A program made the translations under genes and the position numbers. The notes under the pieces were generated by a model, which saw nothing but the letters and a program-made list of their open reading frames with translations, was not told where the DNA came from and searched no databases. Shown here piece after piece: positions 22,581-35,080 of a stretch of 64,000 nt of DNA (positions are counted from its first letter, which is position 1; the number at the start of each line of letters is the position of its first letter). The DNA is from Plectosphaerella cucumerina (Eukaryota > Ascomycota > Sordariomycetes > Glomerellales > Plectosphaerellaceae), in NCBI GenBank assembly GCA_020746995.1, contig JAGPXD010000004.1:1550001-1614000 (forward strand), given 5' to 3'.

Positions 22581-24233
22581 CTAGGCGTCGCCAGGGCGAA
22601 GGTCACGGCCGGAGGCCAGGACGGAGCTGGAGCCGGCGGGCTGGCCGCCCTTGCCGCCGGGGACGTTGTTCCACGACAGGTAGGTGTGGTCTCCGAGTTT
22701 CCTAGAGAGGGGACGTCAGAGGAAGCGAGGATATGAGTTGATGGATATGCTCACCTTGGCTTCAGCAGGTGAGTGACTGTGAAGAGGACGCCCAGCAGGA
22801 TGCAGACGCCGCCAACGACGACGTAGGCGATACCGAGGAAGTTGTTGCGGCCGCCCATAACGGTGCGGGTGGAGATGACCATGGACTTGGTGCCCTTGTA
22901 CTTGGTGGTGGGGAAGTCTGTGGAAGGTCAGTCTCGGGGCCTGGGTGAAAGGAAAGGAGAGGGTACTGACTGTCAGTGATGTTCACTTGGTAAGCACCGC
23001 CCTCGACCAGGGGCTCAATATCGTTCCTCTGGTAGAGCTTGGAGAACTCGGGAAGACCGGCGGTGCGCATCCACACCTGGAAGGCCTGCCACTCCTTGAG
23101 GTTGGGCAGATTCTCCGCCGTGTAACTGGGGAACTGCTTTCGCCAGTTGGGAGGGGGGACAATCTGCGAGGGATCCAGGCTGGTCTTCCCGTACAGGTCG
23201 CTGTCCGAGGCCCAGGCGATGTTCGTGTTGTTCTCCATCTTGTAGACCTTGGGCGTGTTGCCGTCGTTGACGCGGGTGGGCGAAGTGAAGGTATCGTTAA
23301 ACATGGAGTTGGCAATCAGACCGCAAGGGTAGATGGGCAAGTTCGCCTCATCGTCCCAGTCCATGGGGTCGCACTTAGAGCCGCTGACGGAGCTGTTGCT
23401 GACGGCATCGCCCTTGAGTTGGCTGGCGAAGAAGGACTCCACGTAGCGGCGGTGGTTCTGGTAGAAGTTGGTGAGGTGGTAGTAGAAGAGGACTGGCGGG
23501 CCCATGTTTTCGGGAACGACGAATTCGAGCTGGCAGATATTCGTCTGGTACTCGACACCAAAGTCGTTGGTGACGTTGACGTCGGTGAACCTCCTCCACT
23601 TGGGTTGGATGTTCTTGTTGCTGCCCTTGAAGGCCGTTGATACCCGGTCCGGATCAATCGCCTCGAGCTGTTCGGTCGGCGCGGCGTTGGAGCAATTTGT
23701 GTAGTCGATTCTGAATTCTTGGACCTGTAGTTGTCGCGCGCGATGGCATCGTCAGTCTCTATCCCTTCGAGGGCGCTGGGAGGCCCCGGGGTCTCGGGAT
23801 TCTCGGAACCCACCTCAGAGCTGGCCCAGAGCAGCAGGCCACCGATGGGCGCAAAGATGATTCCGATGGTGAAGAAGAGCGGCAGTACCGTCTTGGGTGT
23901 CAGGATTGGTCTGGCTTGCGTCAGCGTCGCTGTTCCGGGGGTGCCGCAGTTTGGTCGTCGATCGACTCGGTCGAGGCCAGGAGGATGGGACTCACTGCCA
24001 TGCCTTCAATCGCTGCTGTCTGAAGGCAGTATCTGTCAGGCGGATTCGATGGTCAGCACAGCGCCGGGTCGGTTCGAGGGCAGGAACGGCGATTCTGCGA
24101 CGAGGCTCGTCCGGAGGATCCGCGGGCACTCACTTGCGGGACGGCGGCTCTTCTTCTTCTCGGTCTGATCGCTGCTCGCATCGTGCTGTTCGATGGAGTC
24201 GGGGTGGACGACGCCGGGAGGAGTTTCGGGCAT
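22581..24233 (-). CDS. CDC50: CDC50/Lem3 family subunit of P4-ATPase phospholipid flippases
   Basis: Six exons on the minus strand (24233-24134, 24032-23996, 23910-23814, 23724-22971, 22917-22755, 22701-22581), 423 residues. The product forms a complex with Drs2/Dnf-type flippases and is needed for their ER exit and activity. The N-terminus is charged and cytosolic, followed by NTAFRQQRLKAWQPILTPK and TM1 (about 53-75, PLFFTIGIIFAPIGGLLLWAS). A large lumenal domain carries conserved cysteines (YTNC, SGSKCDPM, YPCGLIANSMFND) and several N-glycosylation sequons. TM2 is at about 356-379 (FLGIAYVVVGGVCILLGVLF). Every intron has a GTRAGT-like or GTCAGT donor and keeps frame. The yeast paralogue could equally be LEM3, so the exact orthology is unsettled. 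Confidence 0.95.
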
Positions 24234-25002
24234 TTCGAGATATCGTCGGGCGCTGCAGGCCGATGCGCTCGTGCTGTGTGTGGTTGCGGATGGCGGTGTT
24301 GCTCGTCGTCAAGATGCGATCCAGGGTCCCCGTATTCACGGAAGTTCAGTCCAGTCCAGCGCGCCTTCAGTTGCGTTGCGGCGGCAGGCGGAGCCCGCTC
24401 ACAGGGGGATGACAGTGCACGGCCTGGCGGACGACGCGTGTGGCTTGTCTCCGGGCCCGTCCTGTCCAGTCACGTCTCGCCTGTCGGGTTCCCGGGCGTG
24501 GCTGAGTTCCGCCCGAGAGAGTACGTACCCACTGCGGGCCAGTCCAGTAAAATCGACGACACGAGCGCGTGAGGTTGAAACGTGGAAGCCAGCTGGATTC
24601 TGTGTCGAAGACAATCGTCGTAGCATACTGCCATGGATTTGAGATCGCCATGTGGTTCGCCGGACGTACTTGTCTGGAAGCCATAACCAACTCGTGGACT
24701 CAAGTGGAGCTACCAGCTTGATAAAGCCCATCAAACTTGTCACTCCTTTTTCGTAGGACAACCTGCATCCACGACGCCTATTACTCTGATGATCCTTTTG
24801 CGAAAGCCGATGCCACCCTGGCCGTGGACGTCTTATGCCCATTGCTCACGGAACAGGCTCACCGTTGGCGACTTTAAATGGCCACATTTCTAGCGCCCAA
24901 AATATGCTGCCGTATCTATGACATTCTTCCGACCTGGCGCCCAGCATCAACATCATCGTCCAAGCTTCAGAAAGACCGACGACAAAACGGCAAAAAAGTT
25001 AC
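24234..25002. other. Upstream region of CDC50, 769 bp
   Basis: No coding region supported; the promoter of the minus-strand CDC50 gene should be here. Confidence 0.5.
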
Positions 25003-25090
25003 TTCCGGAACGGGGAATTGAACCCCGAGCCTGTCGGCGCCGTCACCGTTTGATGAGAGCGACAAATGTTGACCATTACACCATTCCGGA
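25003..25090 (-). tRNA. tRNA-Glu (anticodon CTC) with a 16-nt intron
   Basis: Read on the minus strand, 88 nt fold as a cloverleaf. The acceptor stem TCCGGAA pairs with TTCCGGA, with A as discriminator. The D arm is GTGT/ACAT. The anticodon stem is TGTCG/CGACA around loop CTCTCA plus C (anticodon CTC). The T arm is CGGGG-TTCAATT-CCCCG. Sixteen extra bases sit after position 37, the canonical place for eukaryotic tRNA introns. The sequence fits eukaryotic tRNA-Glu; CCA is not encoded. Confidence 0.93.
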
Positions 25091-25193
25091 TGATTCGATG
25101 AAGAAACTGGGCTGGGATGGGTCTAGATAGTGTGACTGACTAGCAGGATTTGTGCGGGTGGGCCTTCTCGAGGGCATCGTCCAGTGTCTCCGC

Positions 25194-26822
25194 TCACCAC
25201 TCAACTCCAAGAATACAAAGACGGCCAAACTGCCTCGCCCAACCGAAAGTCACGGTGATCCGGGCCTGCCGAAGATGATCCTCTGCTTCTTTGACCGACT
25301 GCAGCCCCTGGGCCGACATCCGTGTCAGAATCTGCGAAGTTGCTGGCTCCTCGCACTCTGAATCCTGGGTTGACCCTTGGGTCGTGGCCCCGGGAAAAAT
25401 CAGCTCCATCCATGCTTGAGGGTTCCAGACCAGCTTGGCCTTCTCCAAGCACCCCGTCTCATCCACCAGGGTCCCTATGATCCGGGGATTGATGTTGAGC
25501 TTGCGGCGGGTTTGGCAATGCTTGCAGATGGCAACGTGCGAGTTGGCAAAAAGGGGGACACCGCAGCTGCATATACGTCTCAAGTCAGCACTGCTCTCAT
25601 CGCCATTTCTTCAATTGTACGAACCAGTCTGTGCAGCAGAATGCCTTTTTGAACCACAGATCTGCCATGCTGGTGTCCAGAATGATGAGGCTCAGCTTGC
25701 CGGTGAACGTCAGTTCGGGCTCCCCGCGAGCATACTCTTCCACCTCGGCAATGGTGTAAAGCGTCCTAACAGGCCCATGCATGGCATCTTCGACATCCCA
25801 GAACTGCAAGGGAAATTCCGTTCCGACAGCCTCCTTCTTGGTGCGGTCCTTGGCCCATTTTCTGAGCCAGGCGGCGTCGCTAAAGTTGGGGTTGACTTCG
25901 ACAAGGGTTCTCTGATCGATGCCGATGCTGCCCTTTGCCTGGGAAGCTGCATCGGTCGGTCGGTTCCAGGGCTTCCACCTCGGGCTTGTCAGCAGGAGAA
26001 TTGTAGTGTCGGGAGTCCATGAGGCGGTCGACTTCGTCTGCGTTTCCCGGAGCGACAAGATGCAGGATGCAGTGTGGTCAAACACGACCACCTCTTGGAG
26101 CTCAATGTCGTTATCTCTGCCCTGAGGTCGAATTCGCTTCCTTGCCCCAACACTCCTCACACAGACAAGCACTCTCAGTCCGCAAACTTCGTCATGGCCC
26201 GTCTTGATGAAAGAGTCAAGGGTGACTAGGCCCTGAAGCGATTGGGACGCAGATTGGGAATCGAGAGGCGTGCGGTAGAGATGGCAAGTCTCGGAAGATT
26301 CGGGCTCTATACGCAAGAACTGGCGAGACCCAGGCCCTGGGTTGACTGCCGTACATGTTGACACGTAAGGGACGGCATCCTGGTTGGCTGATGGTTCGCC
26401 GACATAGGTTGCCCAGACACTGACGAGCTGGCCCAGGGAGAACGTATTGGCGGGGATGCCCAGTGGCATGAGCTTGACCTTATCATTGCAGACGGCGTCA
26501 GCAACAAGGATGATGATCACATGATCTTCGCCAAACTCACTCCGATTGCACCAGAATCATCCTTGATGATGAGATAGTGCCATGCTTTGAGATACTGGGA
26601 CGATTGCTTGTCGACAATGGCCGGCCTGAAGTTGATAATGCGTCCCGAGAAATGGACCTGGCACTTGCCCTGGACGATGTCTGCAATGGCAATATGCTCC
26701 GAGTCTGCTGGAGGGTTCCATGATCGGGAGAGAGGGTTCGATGTCGACAGCTCAGCGGTGGTGAACCCTGAATCGATGGACGAAGTTTTCTGAAAGAAAG
26801 ACTGGATTGATGGAGTGGCCAT
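25194..26822 (-). CDS. OB-fold nucleic-acid-binding protein with zinc ribbon (RPA1/SHLD2-like)
   Basis: Three exons (26822-26541, 26478-25625, 25566-25194), 502 residues. Reading frames and a CTGAC branch point support the introns; the second has a GTTCGT donor. The N-terminus MATPSIQSFFQK resembles a PCNA-interacting-type [IL]xxFF motif, as found at the ends of replication and repair proteins. OB-like strands follow (GKCQVHFSGRIINFRPA with YLIIKDDSGAIGV; LGQLVSVWATYVG). A spliced zinc ribbon, C376-x2-C379 ... C393-x2-C396, precedes a last beta-rich domain, the order seen in RPA70 DBD-C. Family assignment is by architecture only. A role in ssDNA binding or repair is inference; a telomere or shieldin-like factor is an alternative. 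Confidence 0.75.
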
Positions 26823-28966
26823 TTCGAGATCGCTCCGCAAGCCCCGCAAGTAGAATCAACATGGAGGGTCAACAATACGAAAGCAGAAACAGGGGGACAC
26901 GTGTAGTGCGTGATGGTCTTTTGCGCAAAGGGGTCACTGGAACGAATAAGTCGTCGGGTATGCCTGGGAAAAAAAACTTGCAGATGGGCTTGACGGGGTC
27001 GCGCCTTCCCGTCCACATGACATGGTAGGTGATTCCTCCACGTAGGTGCATTTTGGAAGGCGCGTTGGGGTGCACCTTCCCGCGACAGGAACATCGTGGG
27101 ACTTCCGACTGGCCAAGTCTTCGGCGTGTTTGAGAGTTTTAAGAAATTTGTTTCTTTCGACCAGAAGCCGTATGCCTTGGCATAGTTCAGTACCGAATTG
27201 CATGTATACTGCATTGGGCAGGTACGCCAGCCAGCGAGCAGAGACCAACACCGTCACCAGCACCCACGCCCACACAGTTCACTTCCTGTACCATTGAAGG
27301 GGAAGAAGTTGTTTGCTCTCAGGACGAGGCCTCGCGATGGGAGAGTAGGTGCACCAATCAGAGTAGCAACCTGGCTCCGAGACGCCGGATTGAGAAGGCC
27401 GGGGCTCTGCGACATCGGCCTCGGGGCATTTCGAGATAGCGGCGGGGGGCATTGGAATGACTCGAAGGGCTTCATCAGGTAGACGCATTCATCTCTGACA
27501 TCCTGCTTTCTTGCCCATTACAACGGGGCCTGGCTATGCTGGACACGGGTGCGCCGGCGGGTGGCGAGAAACACGGCCGAGAGTCCGAAGGCGCCGACTT
27601 GAACTCTGATGTCCCCGATCACGGCCTTCGGACTCATGTCTACGAGCCGAGGTCATCGCCAACCTGTTGAGCCCGCAATCCCATCTTGTTGAGGCTCGAG
27701 TCACGATGCCAGTGGGATAGGCAGTCGCGCAGTTCAGTCATCCAGTCCGGACGGAGGCCGAGGCCGGGGAGGGGACCGGCAGTGGTCACCTGGCCGCCTG
27801 ATGGGCCTGCGGATCCCGTCCCACTCGCTGCATAGAACTGGGTCGAATGCCTGGAGGCTGAGTTCCAATGCGGCAGGCGCGGTCGATGATGCCACTTGGC
27901 AAGAGCTTATCTGCTGGAAGGTGCGTGAGTCACCAAGGCAATGTTCTCGAATGTCCTCGCCTTGCGTGACGACGTGGAGCGGTTTCGCAAAGCTGGACAG
28001 GGACGTCAACTTCCAGGGGTGACGTTCGGAAGATGCTGGAACGGCTGATGCGCCATGGCGAGCTTCTCCAGGGCACTTCAGGTACCGCCACGCTGGTGGG
28101 CCGCTACACCGGCCGCCAGCGAAAATAGCAGCACACAGCGTGTATCAAGCTAGCGTGTCGGGGTCTCGCTGTACCCACAACCCCGCATTCTCGCCATGCT
28201 GCCCGGTGCGGCTTGTACCCTGAACCCCGGATTTCAGCGGGGCGGCTGCGTCACCTGGCTGGCCTGATGCGCCCCCGAGCATGTCACTGCCGTGCCTGGG
28301 AAGGAGCTCCCGTGGGGTGCCCAGCCCACGACGAGGGATGAGAGATTCTGCGTCAAACGAAATGGCGAGCAGACGACCAAAGAGGCAGAGAGTTGCAAGG
28401 GAAAGGAACCAATTGGAACATTCAATTGGCCCGTCTCGTCGCTGTTTGAGTCAACAAACGGGCGCGGGCGGGAAGGTTTCCATTGGGGCCACTCCGGCCA
28501 TGTCGGCCCATGACCGGCGCCTTGTTGCGTCAGGTCACGCGATCCATTTCGGGCCTCCGCCCGGCTCGACGCATCGCCTGCCCTCGCACCCATCAGCCCA
28601 GCGAGCCTACCCACTGCCCCCTTGGAGACGCACCATTACGGAAGCCAGTCTGGTGATCACGCGATCTGATAGGTCCTTGCCCATTCATGCCGCCGCTCCC
28701 CCAGCAATGGGCTCCGGGTGAAGCTGCCGCTCGACGTAACCTCCCTCTTAGTATTAAATCTCCCCTCATCTTCACCTCAACTCCTCAACCTCTCCCCTTT
28801 CCATTCCATCATCCAACCATCAAATAACATCTCCTTCCTCTTGCGCACCCATTCCATCACATCCGCGAACATACCCATCTCGCCCTCCTCCGTCCGTACC
28901 AACCCATTAGCCCGAACCCTCTCCATCCCGAACGACCGTTCCCCCTCCCCCAAAACACCACCCAAC
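26823..28966. promoter_or_regulatory. Divergent upstream region of the OB-fold gene and STF2-like gene, 2.1 kb
   Basis: No supported gene. The last about 230 bp (from 28,740) is a nearly pure C/T/A leader ahead of the STF2-like start. The rest holds only short, unrelated frames. Confidence 0.5.
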
Positions 28967-29686
28967 AGTGAGTACTCCCCCAATGAACTACCCCTCATCT
29001 CTCCCCGCCTGGTGTGACGGACTCCGCCCCCCTTTCCAACCCCTCCCTTCCGCCAATTCCGGACCAGAGATTACTCCATCGATGGTTTCCTGGGGGCATT
29101 GCTAACCCCAGCGATGTGATATACTCGACTGCGGGCATTCATGATGATAGCATCCAATGACTAACACGCATTCCCACAGTGACCCGATCTCACAAGGCCA
29201 ACGACCGTGACCACGTCGGTCTGGCCGAAGGCACCGCCGCTCCCTCGGAGCATCTCCCTCGCTACTTTGCCAAGCATGGTCATGAGGGCGTCGACCCCAA
29301 GAAGATGAAGAAGAGCGGAGGCGGCAAGGGCAACTGGTATGAATCACCTTGTCCCCCTTTCTATCTCTCTCGGCGCATCCGCCATCGGCCCCCTCAACCT
29401 GTCTATAAATATGGAATTGTTCTGACCACTCATCAATAGGGGCTCTGCCGGTGAAGAGATTGTCGACGAGAACTTCACATTCGCCAACCCCCGCCGCAGA
29501 TCCAACAGCACCGGATACGCCAACCAGCTTCGTGACTTCAAGACCAAGTTTGATGTCAACGACGAGCCCGTCTTCGAGGAGACCCTCCACGGTCCCTCTG
29601 ACGACGACGGTGACGAGCTTGCCAAGACCGAGACATCCGACAGTGGACGTTCCGAGGAGGATGACAAGAACAACCTCAAGCAGTAA
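28967..29686 (+). CDS. STF2-like hydrophilin (ATPase-stabilizing factor 15 kDa family); start codon split by an intron
   Basis: The protein begins M-TRSHKANDRDHVGL, but no ATG precedes TRSHKA in the genomic sequence. Instead exon 1 ends in A (28967) before GTGAGT, and after a 211-nt intron exon 2 begins TG-ACC (29180). Splicing therefore creates the ATG. Exons 28967, 29180-29336 and 29440-29686 give 134 residues. Similarity to yeast Stf2: MTR start, HLPRYFAKHGHEGVDPKK, then GGGKGNWGSAGEE with DE in the following exon, and a charged Asp/Glu/Lys tail. Yeast Stf2 stabilises inhibited F1F0-ATPase and acts as a hydrophilin in desiccation tolerance. That function is inferred here. Confidence 0.88.
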
Positions 29687-32600
29687 TTACGTCGTTTTCG
29701 CCGAGAGCACGAGCGCACGGGGCTGAACATCATCTGCCGGCTACCCGGATCACACTTTATCACGATGTCCACGTCGACTGGGAGTTCACACACATGTAAC
29801 GGTTCTACTTTTGCGGTTTGCTTTTTTTCGTACCCGTTCTGGGTACTTGGCGTGGCGGTCTTTTTTTATCATTTTTTATCCCAATGTCCTAGAATGGACT
29901 GGACGGCGGACGGGATACTGGTGGTTCTCTTGTTAGATGGTTCTCCCAGCGTTGCTCACGACACGACGACCGGTGATGGCACTGCCTCACCCTGTACCAC
30001 CAGACGGCCAATGATCTGAATGAACAAGATCCATGCCATGCTACAGTTGTTTCCTCTTTGTGACCAAGTGATGCAAGACTCAGGGCATGGGAGGGTGTCG
30101 TCAGGTTCATGTGACTCTTTGTCAGGTTGACGTGGCAGTTGGATGATAATGCTTCAGGTCAATCGTCAGACTTCAAGAGTATTTTCTTCAAGTCCGCACA
30201 CATGGTCGCTTCCAACACCTGCGAATAAATGTCAAGTCTTACCCAAATCACTTGAGCCCAAGCCTGTTGACATGCAGCACCAGTTGCCATCGAGCCGTTG
30301 CTGCTGGTGCGAGGAGTTGCTTTTGCCAATCAACGCTTGAGTTCTTGCGGTGGAAGCCTGCCCTTCACCAGGGCAAGTCCCCTGATGAGATTGAAACTGT
30401 CCCCAAGGCTGCCACTGACTCCAGTCAACGTGGATGACAGATCTACTGATGATGTCGTTGACTTCCTTCATCGTACCGCATGCCCATCGCTTTCGGTGGT
30501 TGCTACATCGAGGGAGATGGGCAATGTCGACACATAGGTAGGCAGTCCCATGAATAATCGATACAAGCAACCCAATTGAAGCATAGAAGCGCAACCATGA
30601 GCACCTCGCCCACTCAACTGCAATGAGATGACGTTGACTGAAGCACCACCACCAAATGCCAGTACCCCTTTCTCGGTCACGTCGCGAGCGGAGTTCTCAC
30701 CGAGGTCAGTCCGCTCCAGGACCCACGATCCACGTGACGGTTGCGATAAGACGTGGACTTACCAGCGAACAAGCGGGCCACGGCTTTCTCCAGACGATAT
30801 CCGCGATGGCTCCGCGCCGGGGCCACGGGGGACGCTGACACTGTGCCGAGGCCATGTCAACTGCCTGAAGCGGGCTAGTCGTGGCGCGCATTCCCCTGCT
30901 GGCCTGCTGCACCTCTGCACGGTCCGAACGCAGGAAAACACCTTCCCCCCTTGGCTCCACCGAGGCTGCCTCCTCACACATGCAACCCCTGCTTGGACCC
31001 CCTGGCCTAGATCTGGGCTTCCCCTCTCCCACTTCCTGGCAGGGTACCTTGGGCTTTCCCTCTTTCCGCAAGCTCCCGGGAAAAAAGGAGGGCTCTGGGT
31101 CCCCCCCGTCCCCCCGTCCCATCTGAACGCGACGCGGGCGACCTTCCAGTGCGCTGGGCGCCGGCGCCATTCTGGCTTGCGCGAGCCGTCCGTCTGGGTT
31201 GAGAGGGGGACTTGACAGCGCGCCGTCGAGGTCGAAGTTCATTCATCGCTCGAAGCGGGCATTTTGACGTCCCACCTGGCCTCTCTGGGGCGCCTGGGGG
31301 AAGCAACGACATATCTCCATGACCTCGAGGGGCTGTCAAGCTGTCAGACCGAATCGAGCGACAGCCTTACCGCGTGCCTTTCGATTTCGGGACGTTGCGA
31401 CAAGGAATCGCGAGCTGCTATTCCCCCTTGGGCGTGAGATCCAACCGTTCATCGTCATCCTCCGCCCGAGCGCCCAGGCACCAAACCCATCCGGGACGCG
31501 ACGACAGCTCTCGAACTGGGGGACATCGAACCTTGACTTCGACTTCTGACCTCGAAATTGCCCTCGACAAGCGTTTGTTCGCCCCCTTGGAATCGAGCAC
31601 AGACGGGGGGAAACGGGGATTTTTCTCACCTGAATAGCCCGGGGGCCTTGCCTGCAAGCACACGCACGCACCTGATGCAAGGAGATGACGCTGGTCAGAG
31701 GGAAACTGCAGCAGGGTGTTCACCTGCTCCTGAACGCCCTCCCCCCTCTCCACGTGCCTCGTGACCCGTTTTTCACCTCGGCTGGAGGACGACTATCAGG
31801 ACACTGCTTGATTACGAATGCTTCATTGGATAAACAATTCACAGTGCCTGATCCGGAAACCGGAGCTCGGGATATCAAACGATCAGCGACCCTTGAAGCT
31901 CTGCTGAGACTGCCGCACGCGCAGTTGACATTTCGTCTCAGAACAGGCCGTGCCCTGGCAGCGGGAAAGCCTGATGGATGCCCCTCGGCCGAGAGAGCTG
32001 CCCATCAAATTCACACACCGGTCGACAGTGGCCTGGGCACTACCTGGGACTGGACAAGCGGTGGTGGCATCCATGTCAGGACATGGGGGTTGGCCACTGC
32101 AGCGTTCGGCGATTGCGTTTCTGCGCACCATACACGCGCTATCGCCGCCTCCTGACCTGGTCCTGGGGAGCAAGTCACCGTCGCGTCATCCCCGCACATG
32201 CGACCAGCAAGGGGAGGACTTCGCATGGGGCCATTGTCGTCCATCACTAGCCCGGCACTGTGTCGCATCGGTCTCCCACCCTCCCCTGCACGCGTCTTGT
32301 GGCTGTCAGTGGGCCAGTGTTCGACGGCGCGGATGGTCGCCCCTGGAGCTCGTAGCATTGGGAGCGATCTGAGAGACGCAGTGCCTGTCTTTGACCGCGT
32401 TGCCGGTGAGCTGTGTTGCGCACGCCTGATCCGGCCATGCCTTGAGCGCATATCTGACCGTCAGGTCATTTCCGCCTGCGTCGAGTCCCAGTATTGGCCG
32501 AACAGCGCTCTTTATCAACATACTTCTGTGACGCCAATGGACCAGATTCCGCCTGCAGCGTTGCTCTGGCCAAAGCCGCCTGGTCAGCCCGAAGGGTTCT

Positions 32601-35080
32601 CATTGGCCGAAGGTGCCAAATGTCGCCCAAAACCGACCCTCCCTCGACATCGCTTGCAGAAGAGCTGGTGCGCCCGGAAGATGATGGAGCGACGCTAGCG
32701 GCGGCCCAGATGGCACAGGGGGCAGGCAAAGCTGCCCGCCCACCTCGTGGCGAGTCGTGTCGTGCGGGAGGGGGCGCAAGAGGGGGTTCCCAGGGGGCTA
32801 TCTGTAAGTACCTCGATCGGCTGGGTGAAGCTACCGTGTTGCACAGGACATCCGAGGCCCGCTGGATGCGGGCTCAGAGTTCGCGAAACACTTCTGTTTG
32901 AAACAAAATACGGACTGCCGCGTCTCGCAGAACGGCGCAGAGGGCCATGCGCTGTGAGGGCATGGACGCCATCCGAGGAGGGGACAGATGCCACGGATAC
33001 GCGATGCGCGTGCGTGTCGAAACGAAGACGAAAAATGGCCGACGAGATGAACGTCGACATGGAATCTGCCGTGACTGGCGGGATGCCGGCGTGATGTGCG
33101 TCCGTCGTGGGGCTCACCGGGCCTCACACTGTGTTCCCTGAAGTCGAAGCTCAAGCGCCGGCAAGGGGGGACGGGCGGTCAAAGTGGTGCTGACAAGCTC
33201 CACGGTGGCGGACTGAGCTTCTTGGAGACGGTGGCAGCTGGCTTGCTGTTCGAAAGAGGTGCTTGACTCGACATCGTAGTGAAGGTGCCCGGCTGGATGA
33301 TAAGAAGCGCTGACTTGAGCAGCGCCGTCGTCGAGGGCGCAAGAGGAGCGATGATGCGGGCTTTTCCACGAGTCGCAGGCAAGCAAATGCTGTACGAGTT
33401 CTTGAGCTTACACGTTCGAAGAGGTCCAGTCCGGTCCTTGACCTCGAGTCCGAGGCATGACAGGCGTCAGGCGGCGATGGCGATGGCGACGGCAACGGCA
33501 ATGCTTCCTGGCCATCGGCGCCGGCGGCAATGACCCCTGCGTGGTCTGGTCTGGTCCGGTCTGGTCTGCCCAGGTCAGGGCGGCAGCGGGACGCGACCGT
33601 GTCCTCCTCTTGGTGTCCGTCCATCCAGAAGATGTCTGTCTGGACCCTCAATTGCGGCGGCGACGCCGCCCTGACTGACTCCTGGCACTGTTCAGTCCTC
33701 TGCAGTGAGTGAGTGGGTCAAAAGCCCAGAGGGGAGTGGGGTTCGTGGTCGATGAGAACGCTGGAATGATGGTGGTCAAGCATCGATGAGTGGTCGACTC
33801 GTGGACTGGTTGTTGAAAGCGTGGTTTCTGTCGATGCACGAGGGGAGAGTGATGTTCGTACCTGGGCCCTTGCTCATTTTACTCACAGCTGGCTGGCCGG
33901 GGGTCGCGAGGGGTCGCGAGGGGTGAGGGAGGGGGTGACCTTGGGGGGTGCTCTCCCCAGGAAGCACCCTGATGCCCCACTCCGCCTTCCATTGGTGGCC
34001 GCTGGATGGACCGCGCGTGCGCACTGTACCAAGTACCGACTGCTGCTGGCCACCACCTCACTGCACCACCGGCCGCTGACCGGGCTACCTGGCTAGCGGG
34101 CACTGTCCGTCGGTCGTCCCTTCCACCAGGACCTGCCCACACCCCCCTCCTCGGCGTTCATTCGTTTCCTTTGGTTCGGCGGGCAGCGACCAACCTCCCT
34201 GAGCGCTCCAACCACGAGCATGCCCCTGCTCCCCCAGCCGAAGAAACTCGATTCCCTTCCCTTCCCCCCGCCTTTGCCCTTTTAAACAGTCTGGTCGTGG
34301 CCGCTGCCCGTGCTACCACCTCACTATCCTCTTTTCATTCACTCCGCAGCTCTCCTCCTGCCTTATCCTCAATAAGGCTGCCGGCTGACGTTCGCGTTGC
34401 TTGTTTCTCAACAAGGAAATCGGTCGACACCCCAAAACCGTTATTTCTGGGCCCTTCGACTTGAACCTCCCTTTGGTCCCTGGTTTCCGCATTCGCCTTT
34501 TACCTCGACCAGACCTCGACTACCCCCGAACGCACCGCATCGCATCGCACCTGCCTGCCGTGCCTTGCCCTCCTAAACCGAGACGCGCCTTCCTCTCCAC
34601 GCCTTGTTTTGGCCCACGCGCATCTACCAGGAAACTCACCACCAACTCCTCCCATCCTCGTACTCTCCATCCCACTTCTCCTTCCTTCCTTCCCACAACA
34701 CAGACACGCCACGAGACACGGTACGCCCACTCCACTGGTATTCGAGGTACCTGCCTACGCAACAGAACCCCTCGGTCCTGCCCACAACAAATCAATCGAA
34801 CGGACCACCAAAAGTGCATGCCAACGTTGGACAAGACGCCTCGAGCCAAAATTAAACCCAAGCCCATCGCACATTCCTCCCTGCCGCCTGCCTAACGCGG
34901 CACGCAAACCCTCTCTCGCCCAACCAGGTTCCGGCCGTTGCCCACGAACCACAACTCGACCCCCCCAGATTGAGCATAGGTCAATCCGCACCCTTCCCGA
35001 AAAGCACCTTCCACCCTTTCGGGCAACCCGCTTCGTGATACTTCCCGAACCAGCAAAGCCTACCTACAGACATAGCAGCA
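29687..35080. other. Gene-poor GC-rich interval, 5.4 kb, upstream of MCM1
   Basis: No ORF here has a recognisable domain or coherent exon structure. From about 34,150 to 35,080 the sequence becomes C/T/A-rich like a long 5' leader, and one upstream ORF is present (34818-34895). The rest has mixed short frames on both strands. It may hold a long promoter or unannotated non-coding transcripts. Confidence 0.5.
34818..34895 (+). promoter_or_regulatory. Upstream ORF in the MCM1 leader (25 codons)
   Basis: This is the only ATG I found in the presumed leader 34,260-35,080. It opens 25 codons (MPTLDKTPRAKIKPKPIAHS...) and stops at TAA 34893-34895, 185 nt before the MCM1 ATG. It could limit translation if the leader is transcribed; that is unproven. 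Confidence 0.35.

Noticed and set aside
33541..33576. Short GGTCT repeats
   Set aside because: Only a few imperfect units; no evidence of function beyond low complexity.
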